A stretch of DNA of 5,288 nt, from NCBI GenBank assembly GCA_027025255.1, contig JALVRC010000087.1, positions 1-5,288 of the forward strand, in the 5' to 3' direction. Made by a program: the position numbers and the translations under genes. The stretch is from Caldifarciminota bacterium. Its GTDB lineage: Bacteria > Hydrothermota > Tepidihabitantia > B3-TA06 > JALVRC01. Shown here in pieces: positions 1 to 5,288 of the stretch (position 1 is its first letter; each line of letters starts with the position of its first letter). Under the pieces are notes generated by a model. The model made no database searches. It saw nothing but the letters and a program-made list of their open reading frames with translations, and was not told where the DNA came from.

Positions 1-327
1 TAATTCTCTAGCCTGTTCTTTTTGTGAACTTGTAATGACACTTTGTGAATTGAAATTTCCTGAAAGTAAAATGTCTTTCATTATCTTTTTTACGCCATCT
101 GAACTTTTTGTTGTTCCTAAATAAGAGTTAATATCGTGAAAAGCTCCATTTTCATCAATACCAAAAACAACCCAAACATTACCTACCTTCTCTGGAGATG
201 CTTTGTAAGTACGCACTAAAGTTTGACCAATATAGACACGAACTGTTACTCCAGACTTTTCTAATCCATTAGATGATGGTGATTCTCCTTGGCTATAGTT
301 ATGTACTGCATAGAGGTATTTTTTACC
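1..327 (-). other. In-frame extension resembling a secreted beta-sandwich domain
   Basis: Residues 211-318 of the transporter frame are not membrane-like and do not resemble a YhhQ tail. They carry the pattern YLYAVHNYS, then SGVTVRVYIGQTLVRTYKA, then GNVWVVFGID. I associate this Y-x-V-x-NYS / SGAxVxVYxGxxLV / WxVFxI spacing with the C-terminal strands of beta-sandwich domains in secreted or surface proteins (YfaP/DUF2135-like); this is recalled family resemblance, not a search result. A lysine- and serine-rich stretch follows to the window edge. Glutamine codons differ: CAA in 4 of 5 here against CAG in 3 of 3 in the transporter part, a small sample. The N-terminal half expected of such a domain is missing, as if it were joined mid-domain. 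It may be a true fusion, a recombination scar or a chimeric assembly. Confidence 0.5.
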
Positions 328-954
328 CTCTTTCTTTTTTACAATACCAACAATCAAATATGTAACTGGTGTTGCTGCTATTTCATATAAGACCTTAAAT
401 GCCCACTGAAAAAAAGCCATTCGTAATACAACATGTAGAGGGAGTAAGCCAATAAATGCAATGGTTATGAATACAAACGAATCTAAAAACTCTCCAATAA
501 GCGTTGAAGAAATTGTCCTTATCCATAAAAACTTTCCCTTTGTAAATATCTTAACACGCGAAAGCACAATTGAATTTGAGAATTCGCCAAAAAGATAAGC
601 AGTAAAAGAAGCAATAAGTACCCTTGGGGCAAAACCGAGTATCTGTGAAAATGCCTCATCAGATTTCCAAACACTGGCAGAAGGAAGTATCTGTGCTAAA
701 ACTATAAATATAACAACAACAAAGTTTGAAAAGAACCCAAGCCATATAACCATACGAGCTCTTCTAAATCCGTAAACCTCTGTCAAAATATCACCGAATA
801 TATATGTTATTGGAAAGACAATTACAGCTGCAGGTAAAACAATACCAAAGATACTTATCAACTTTACTGCTATAATATTGGATACTATTAATGTTGATAT
901 AAATATCGAACCAATCAAAACAAATACAGGTGTAATCTTTTTATAGCTTTCCAA
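1..954 (-). CDS. yhhQ: YhhQ-family queuosine precursor transporter with unusual C-terminal extension (3' partial)
   Basis: The first ~210 residues are a YhhQ/DUF165 (QPTR family) inner-membrane protein, which imports queuosine precursors such as preQ0 and preQ1. About six hydrophobic helices are visible (roughly residues 9-36, 39-56, 70-92, 108-128, 145-173, 184-206). Family-type motifs are TYIFGDILTEVYG (50-62), RTISSTLIGEFLDS (146-159) and KVLYEIAATPVTY (187-199). The start is read as TTG at 954-952: it lies 4 nt after AAGGAGG and overlaps the queF end by 14 bp, while the first in-frame ATG is codon 68, inside the core. Family members usually end near 220-230 residues in a short polar tail. 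Here the frame continues after KKKEG (206-210) with no stop up to base 1, giving 318 codons and no terminus. The extension is described separately. Function of the core is confident; integrity of the whole frame is not. Confidence 0.85.
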   Translation of the reverse strand, partial: MESYKKITPVFVLIGSIFISTLIVSNIIAVKLISIFGIVLPAAVIVFPITYIFGDILTEVYGFRRARMVIWLGFFSNFVVVIFIVLAQILPSASVWKSDEAFSQILGFAPRVLIASFTAYLFGEFSNSIVLSRVKIFTKGKFLWIRTISSTLIGEFLDSFVFITIAFIGLLPLHVVLRMAFFQWAFKVLYEIAATPVTYLIVGIVKKKEGKKYLYAVHNYSQGESPSSNGLEKSGVTVRVYIGQTLVRTYKASPEKVGNVWVVFGIDENGAFHDINSYLGTTKSSDGVKKIMKDILLSGNFNSQSVITSSQKEQAREL

Positions 955-1336
955 ACTCCCTCCTTACAGTAGTATAAATACCACCCCTGGGATTGAAAAA
1001 ACCTTCAATCACTAAAGCATAAGGCTCTATATAATTCATAAAATCTTCAAATATCCTGTTTACTGCATTCTCATAAAAAATGCCAAGATTCCTGTATGCA
1101 AGAATGTATTCTTTTAAAGATTTCAACTCAACACACTTATCTTTTGGTACGTAATCAATACTTATCTCTCCAAAATCAGGAAGTCCTGTTTTAGGACAAA
1201 CTGAGGTATATTCAGGAATCTCAATATGAATCCTGTATCTTTTCTCTTCACCTTTAAATTGGTTAGGGAAGCTCTCAATTACAGGTAATGGTTCATTCAA
1301 ACCTTTTTTCGCCTCTTTTTCACCGTATTCACTCAT
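941..1336 (-). CDS. queF: NADPH-dependent preQ0 reductase QueF (type I, single-domain)
   Basis: This 131-residue cytosolic enzyme reduces the nitrile of 7-cyano-7-deazaguanine (preQ0) to the aminomethyl group of preQ1 with NADPH, in queuosine biosynthesis. It belongs to the T-fold family and has the length of the short, YkvM-like class. Visible landmarks are TSVCPKTGLPDFG with the nucleophilic Cys47 and catalytic Asp54, the QueF signature ELKSLKEYILAYRN (70-83) followed by GIFYEN with Glu89, the substrate-binding glutamate, and a C-terminal NPRGG (115-119). The residue before that Glu is Tyr88, where B. subtilis QueF has His. The ATG at 1336 follows AAGGAGG with a 7-nt spacer. The gene lies 40 bp after the cyclase gene and overlaps the transporter gene by 14 bp. 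Pairing with a precursor transporter suggests salvage: imported preQ0 is converted to preQ1. The gene looks intact. Confidence 0.96.
   Translation of the reverse strand: MSEYGEKEAKKGLNEPLPVIESFPNQFKGEEKRYRIHIEIPEYTSVCPKTGLPDFGEISIDYVPKDKCVELKSLKEYILAYRNLGIFYENAVNRIFEDFMNYIEPYALVIEGFFNPRGGIYTTVRREFGKL
955..965 (-). promoter_or_regulatory. Ribosome binding site deciding the TTG start of yhhQ
   Basis: On the minus strand AAGGAGG (965-959) is followed by four bases (GAGT) and the TTG at 954-952. No ATG, GTG or other credible start lies nearby, so this strong site inside the queF 3' end is the main reason for choosing TTG. It suggests translational coupling with queF. Confidence 0.7.
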
Positions 1337-1343
1337 TGAAAGA

Positions 1344-1350
1344 CCTCCTT
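1344..1350 (-). promoter_or_regulatory. Ribosome binding site of queF
   Basis: AAGGAGG on the minus strand lies 7 nt before the queF ATG (1336-1334). The rest of the 40-bp gap to the cyclase stop (1337-1376) is T/A-rich with no hairpin, so read-through from the cyclase gene is expected. Confidence 0.8.
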
Positions 1351-1376
1351 TTTTACTATTTTTTGTTTATTTATTG

Positions 1377-4300
1377 CTACATATCATGAATTATCCTATC
1401 AAAATCATCAATTGTCTTTGCGCTGTTAATCTTTCTAAGCCTTTCCTCAACAATGCTTAATCTCCTTTTGTAATAGCTAACATTGTAGCCTTCATCAATA
1501 AAATATCCATATACAATTTTCTCATAGGGAAAAGCCTTCATTCTTCTTGCAATACGCAATGCATACTTGAAAATACTTATTGCCTCTTTTTTATCCTTTT
1601 TAAATATGCATCGGGCATATTCAATAACTACAATAAGACTTCTTATATCAAAATTACCTGTTTCTAAAAGTTTTTTCGCCCCTTGAAAATCCTTTTTCTT
1701 TATGGAACATGCCTTCATTTTATCTATTTGTAGCAATGTATTTTTAACATTATCCACAACCACCTTATCCTCATTAATTAGCATTCTTATTCGCTTAACA
1801 TATTCATTAAAATTTCCCCCTTTTTGATATTCAATAATATATCCATACCGTATATAATCCATTAAAGGCTGAATAATATGCTCTTTAGAAACATAAACAG
1901 CTTTTTCTAAAGCTAAATCAATATCTTTGTTATTGTGTGTTATAAAATAATATGTCATAAGATATGAATATGTTTTAAGATCTAAAGAGGAAGTATTCTT
2001 AATGTTAGAAACAAGATTCGCAGCAAGCCTGTATGCCCCTGTATGCAGTAACATTCTTGATAACATTGTCAATGTAAAAGGCACTTCAACAGGATGATTG
2101 ATTTCTTTACCGTAGAGAAGACCCAGTTTGTAGTACTTATAAGCGTTCTTAAAATCTTCTGCTTTAAAATATGTAGTTGCAAGATTTGTGGTTATTAGTG
2201 GAAGAAAATTTAATACCATGTTCTTTTTTAGTAATTTATATACCCTTTTGCTATACATAAGTGCAAGTTTTTTGTATTTTTTATCTCCGTACAAAGAAGC
2301 CTTATGCCCATAGACAATAGCAAGATTATTATAAATATCGCCCATAATCGCCCGATTTTTAAGTTTCTTTGCCAGAGCAAACGTCTCAAATATATATTTT
2401 TCAGCCTTATCATACTGCTGCCAGTGTAAATATATAGAACTCATCATATTTAGATACTCTAAAATCCAAATAGGGAACTGAACATCATTCTTAACATCAT
2501 TCAATTTTTTAAGGTAAATCTTCACATTTTCTATATTTACTTTATGAAAAAAGTAAAACTCAAGAAGACTAATATACAACTCAAACCTTTCCACCTTTTT
2601 AAATGATTTGTATTTCAAAACAAATTCATACAGTTTTTCAGCTACATGCATTTCACCTTTCACAATATATAGCTTTGCCAGTGTTAAATAATACGTAAAG
2701 TCTGGTCTTTTAACAACAGTTCTGAAGATTTTTAAAAGCTTATACGCAACATCAGTATCCCTAAGAGCCGAAAGTATATGATTTGCAAAATGATGTATCC
2801 TTTCTGTTATCTCTTCTATTTTCTCATTACTTAGACCTTGTATTACATTTGCAATTCTGTGCAGTGTATCCATATCCCACACCATACCAACCATGTTTTT
2901 TGAAAGCTTTAAAAGTTTAACTGTATCGCTCTCTTTAAGGCTTAATTGCAAAAGCCTTTTAAAGATAAGGACTGATACCCTTATCTTTCCTTCTTTTATC
3001 GCCATATCAAGGCCCTTAAAGTAAAAAGCAATAGCTCTTTCATTATCCTCTTCTTCAAGCAATCTTCCTGCTTTAAATAATAAGAAAGCATCACCCTTTT
3101 TCTCATATTCAATAACTACTGCATTGATTAGTGATACTACCTCTTTTTTTAAAAGCTTATAAAACACTGTCTCCCTGACAAGTGCATGATAAAATGAACT
3201 TAACAGGGTATTTTGAATAGTTATCATCTTGTGTTCTATAGCTTTGTTAATTACACTATCGCTTTTCTCATCAACTATATCTGCTGCTCTTAAGGCAATA
3301 TCTGTCTCAAAATTATCACCTACAATGCTTCCAACCTCCAAAAACCTTCTTACATCAACTTCAAGCTCATTAAGCCTTTTGCGTATAAATTCCTTTAAAG
3401 AATAAGGTATGTCATTAAGTTCTGTTTTCAGTAAAACTTTATTTCCTTTTACCTGTAATCTGTCGTGTTTTCTTAAATAATCTATGATATTAACAATAAA
3501 TAGTGGGTTCCCTTCTGTCACCTTTTCAATCTGCTCTGCAAATCTTTTCTGTGGTATCGCTTTAGTAAGTTTTTTTATAAGCAAGAATATCTCTTCGTAT
3601 CCTAAACCCTTAAGCTCTATCTTGTTAACTTCATATACATTCAACTTTGAACTTAAAAATCCAATGCCCTTAAAATCTCTTCCAGTGAAAACTAAATTTA
3701 TATGCTTTAATTCTTCTGTTAAAAGCCATCGCACTACTGATAAACTCATCTCATCCATAAACGGAAGGTCATCAATAAAAATAACAATGTCATCTTTCAC
3801 AGATAACAGAACGTCCTTTACAAATTCTCTGTATTCATTCTCATCCTTTAAAAAAGCTAAATTTTTAAAAAATTGCTTCTTTCTAACGTCTGATATATAA
3901 TTATATATGCTACCTGTCCTTGAAAAAAAGCTCTCAAAAGGAGCAAATGCAAAGCTGTTTATCTCACAATGCAGTATAATATACTGCTTTCCTGCTTTCT
4001 TTAAGATTTCATTTGTTAAGGCTGTTTTCCCTATACCAGCAGGTCCCTCAATATACATACATACCAATGGGGTATTTAGCTTTTCACTCACTGCTTTAAT
4101 AAGCTCTTCCCTTCCAGCAAATTCTACCTCTGTCTTTTTTAGTGGAACAACACTATATACAATCTCTTCATGCCTTAATCCCTTTGGCTTAAATCTCATT
4201 ATTTCATTAAATTTAAAGGATAGCATGGTCTTATTCCTGAATGTAGTATCAACCCCTATCTGAGCAGGCTTCAACGCAGTAGATATTCTTGACGCAAGAT

Positions 4301-5135
4301 TTACCCCACGACCTATAAAGGTATATTCCCATCTCATAGAACTTCCAATTATACCTGCAAAAGCCCTGTCAAGTGTTACTCCTGCTTTTAATTCTATATC
4401 ATCTGAAAATTCATCAAATATCTCTTTTAAAAAATTTATCATAATCTTAGGCGAATTATCAACAAATACAGGATCACCTGAGGTTAGAAGTATACTCCAG
4501 CCCTTATCCTCATATAAAATCTTATTTAAATATATACCATAATTATATGCCTTGTCAACCATAAACCTGAAAAACTTACTAAGCTCTGAAGGTTTATATG
4601 ATTTATCAATGTTTACAAAACCTATTGGAACCTCAATAAGCTTACCAAGCCATTTGGTTTGAAATATACTAAATATGTCCTCAGGAAACGCTTTTTTATA
4701 ATCAATACTTACAATATTCGAAGGCTTTTTATAATGATAGAAAAAAAAACTACTGTTTTTACCTTCAATCGTGTGAAAATATAAAGGCTTTTTGTATTTA
4801 TTCATTCTAAATGATATATTAACATCTGTTTTCTTTGCATAATTTACAAGAATGTCATTAAAACGCGCCTTAAGCCGGTCAAACACATTTTGATCTGGTA
4901 AAGAAAACACAAAACCATCACCTGTAAAACCAATTATATTACCTTTATTCTTAACAACAAAATTAACAGCAGGGGTGAAAATCTCCTGTATAAGTTCACT
5001 TATACGCTCTGCTCCATACACAGGATCCTCAACAAAACTCTCTGTAAGCTTAGTAAATCCCTGCATATCAACAACACCAAAAACATTGTTGTTAACACTT
5101 AAATATGGCAACAAGCCCTCTTTTTTATATTTCAT
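1377..5135 (-). CDS. sAC-like class III adenylyl cyclase with STAND/AAA ATPase and TPR region
   Basis: This is a 1252-residue soluble protein with no signal peptide or membrane helix, predicted to make cAMP from ATP. The first cyclase domain (about 15-165) has VVDMQGFT with Asp23 and GFTGDGF with Asp73, the two metal-binding aspartates; its second half is degenerate. The second domain (about 167-333) aligns closely with the human ADCY10 C2 domain: EDKGWSILL (Lys211), then WEYTFIGRGVNLASR with Thr272, Asn279 and Arg283, matching sAC Lys334, Thr405, Asn412 and Arg416. One composite active site is therefore expected. A P-loop NTPase follows (about 338-560): Walker A GPAGIGKT (364-371), Walker B VIFIDD (451-456), a FTGRD sensor-like motif (483-487) and EGNPLF (541-546), as in STAND ATPases. 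A winged-helix-like stretch (about 575-670) and TPR-like helical repeats (about 680-1210) complete it. Its ATG overlaps the stop of an upstream frame sharing its 3' end. The activating signal is unknown; the NTPase/TPR part is presumably regulatory. Confidence 0.9.
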   Translation of the reverse strand: MKYKKEGLLPYLSVNNNVFGVVDMQGFTKLTESFVEDPVYGAERISELIQEIFTPAVNFVVKNKGNIIGFTGDGFVFSLPDQNVFDRLKARFNDILVNYAKKTDVNISFRMNKYKKPLYFHTIEGKNSSFFFYHYKKPSNIVSIDYKKAFPEDIFSIFQTKWLGKLIEVPIGFVNIDKSYKPSELSKFFRFMVDKAYNYGIYLNKILYEDKGWSILLTSGDPVFVDNSPKIMINFLKEIFDEFSDDIELKAGVTLDRAFAGIIGSSMRWEYTFIGRGVNLASRISTALKPAQIGVDTTFRNKTMLSFKFNEIMRFKPKGLRHEEIVYSVVPLKKTEVEFAGREELIKAVSEKLNTPLVCMYIEGPAGIGKTALTNEILKKAGKQYIILHCEINSFAFAPFESFFSRTGSIYNYISDVRKKQFFKNLAFLKDENEYREFVKDVLLSVKDDIVIFIDDLPFMDEMSLSVVRWLLTEELKHINLVFTGRDFKGIGFLSSKLNVYEVNKIELKGLGYEEIFLLIKKLTKAIPQKRFAEQIEKVTEGNPLFIVNIIDYLRKHDRLQVKGNKVLLKTELNDIPYSLKEFIRKRLNELEVDVRRFLEVGSIVGDNFETDIALRAADIVDEKSDSVINKAIEHKMITIQNTLLSSFYHALVRETVFYKLLKKEVVSLINAVVIEYEKKGDAFLLFKAGRLLEEEDNERAIAFYFKGLDMAIKEGKIRVSVLIFKRLLQLSLKESDTVKLLKLSKNMVGMVWDMDTLHRIANVIQGLSNEKIEEITERIHHFANHILSALRDTDVAYKLLKIFRTVVKRPDFTYYLTLAKLYIVKGEMHVAEKLYEFVLKYKSFKKVERFELYISLLEFYFFHKVNIENVKIYLKKLNDVKNDVQFPIWILEYLNMMSSIYLHWQQYDKAEKYIFETFALAKKLKNRAIMGDIYNNLAIVYGHKASLYGDKKYKKLALMYSKRVYKLLKKNMVLNFLPLITTNLATTYFKAEDFKNAYKYYKLGLLYGKEINHPVEVPFTLTMLSRMLLHTGAYRLAANLVSNIKNTSSLDLKTYSYLMTYYFITHNNKDIDLALEKAVYVSKEHIIQPLMDYIRYGYIIEYQKGGNFNEYVKRIRMLINEDKVVVDNVKNTLLQIDKMKACSIKKKDFQGAKKLLETGNFDIRSLIVVIEYARCIFKKDKKEAISIFKYALRIARRMKAFPYEKIVYGYFIDEGYNVSYYKRRLSIVEERLRKINSAKTIDDFDRIIHDM
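1380..1506. repeat. 127-bp direct repeat, copy 1 (3' end of the cyclase gene)
   Basis: These bases are identical, by direct reading, to 5162-5288 in the same orientation. They encode the last 42 residues of the cyclase protein (1211-1252). Identity stops at the low-coordinate side, where this copy runs into the TAG stop (base 1379 is a, against c at 5161). On the other side the second copy is cut by the window end, so the true repeat may be longer. The unit spacing is 3782 bp. Confidence 0.97.
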
Positions 5136-5288
5136 AGGACCTCCATAATTCTAAAAAATCCCATATCATGAATTATCCTATCAAAATCATCAATTGTCTT
5201 TGCGCTGTTAATCTTTCTAAGCCTTTCCTCAACAATGCTTAATCTCCTTTTGTAATAGCTAACATTGTAGCCTTCATCAATAAAATAT
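5132..5288 (-). CDS. C-terminus of an upstream cyclase-like paralog (5' partial)
   Basis: The frame enters from the window edge. It encodes the same 42 residues that end the large cyclase protein (through FDRIIHDM), then continues where that gene stops, adding GFFRIMEVL before TGA at 5134-5132. The TGA overlaps the ATG of the downstream cyclase gene as ATGA, a typical arrangement for translational coupling. The natural reading is that a second copy of the cyclase/ATPase/TPR gene lies immediately upstream, but only about 51 codons are visible and none covers a functional domain. If the duplicate end comes from an unresolved assembly loop, the upstream sequence could differ, so the identity of the full upstream gene is inferred. 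Confidence 0.65.
   Translation of the reverse strand, partial: YFIDEGYNVSYYKRRLSIVEERLRKINSAKTIDDFDRIIHDMGFFRIMEVL
5136..5144 (-). promoter_or_regulatory. Ribosome binding site of the large cyclase gene, inside the upstream frame
   Basis: GGAGG (5144-5140) is followed by four bases (TCCT) and ATG at 5135-5133. The site lies in the last codons of the upstream frame (its Met-Glu-Val-Leu), so ribosomes ending at TGA 5134-5132 are placed to restart on the cyclase ATG. Confidence 0.75.
5162..5288. repeat. 127-bp direct repeat, copy 2 (window end)
   Basis: This is the exact copy of 1380-1506, ending at the last base of the window. It is in coding frame for the same 42 residues. The perfect match includes third codon positions, so it reflects a very recent duplication, gene conversion or an assembly overlap, not old paralogy. 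Confidence 0.97.

Noticed and set aside
751..753. ATG at codon 68 as the yhhQ start
   Set aside because: It would remove the first helices and the TYIFGDILTEVYG motif, and it has no ribosome binding site; the TTG at 954-952 has a strong one.
1337..1376. Terminator, promoter or preQ1 riboswitch before queF
   Set aside because: The 40-bp gap holds a ribosome binding site and T/A-rich sequence, with no inverted repeat, no clear -35/-10 pair and no room for a preQ1 aptamer.
2228..2413. A 61-codon minus-strand open frame
   Set aside because: It is an out-of-frame shadow inside the TPR region of the cyclase gene and shows no protein family features.
3484..4263. Two plus-strand open frames of 138 and 118 codons
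   Set aside because: They lie wholly antisense to the ATPase part of the cyclase gene, have no recognisable domain, and their composition is that expected from the complement of a real coding frame.
1..5288. The repeat as evidence of a circular molecule
   Set aside because: Circular contigs carry the same overlap at both ends. Here one copy is internal (1380-1506) and the left end does not match the right end, so a tandem repeat or graph loop fits better.

Overview
The window is a compact stretch of AT-rich bacterial DNA (roughly one third G+C by eye) in which every supported gene reads on the minus strand. In transcription order, from high to low coordinates, it holds: the last 51 codons of one gene (5288-5132), a very large nucleotidyl cyclase/ATPase/TPR protein (5135-1377), queF (1336-941), and a yhhQ-type queuosine-precursor transporter frame (954-1) that stays open to the window edge. 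Spacing is tight: a 4-bp ATGA overlap, a 40-bp gap, then a 14-bp overlap. All three starts have a strong GGAGG Shine-Dalgarno sequence, and I see no terminator or promoter between genes, so this looks like one operon.

The 1252-residue protein has the layout of mammalian soluble adenylyl cyclase (ADCY10): two class III cyclase domains, a STAND/AAA-type P-loop NTPase and a long TPR-like helical region. Residues for metal binding (first cyclase domain), adenine recognition and transition-state stabilisation (second domain) line up with human sAC. The lysine of the human bicarbonate site is a glycine here. QueF and YhhQ form a coherent pair: YhhQ imports queuosine precursors and QueF reduces preQ0 to preQ1 for tRNA queuosine.

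Two structural oddities deserve attention. First, the final 127 bases (5162-5288) exactly repeat 1380-1506, the 3' end of the cyclase gene. The frame upstream therefore ends in the same 42 residues plus nine extra ones, and its stop overlaps the cyclase start. This is either a tandem array of near-identical cyclase genes or an assembly-graph effect; 127 is a common maximum assembly k-mer. Second, the transporter frame does not end where YhhQ proteins normally end. Just after its last membrane helix it runs on in frame for over 100 residues that resemble the C-terminal part of a secreted beta-sandwich domain. This is either an unusual fusion or a chimeric join near 320-335.

The organism cannot be named securely. 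The AT-rich genome, strong Shine-Dalgarno sites and sAC-like cyclase would fit an anaerobic or thermophilic lineage such as Deferribacterota, but that is a guess. No RNA gene, CRISPR array, insertion sequence or origin was seen.
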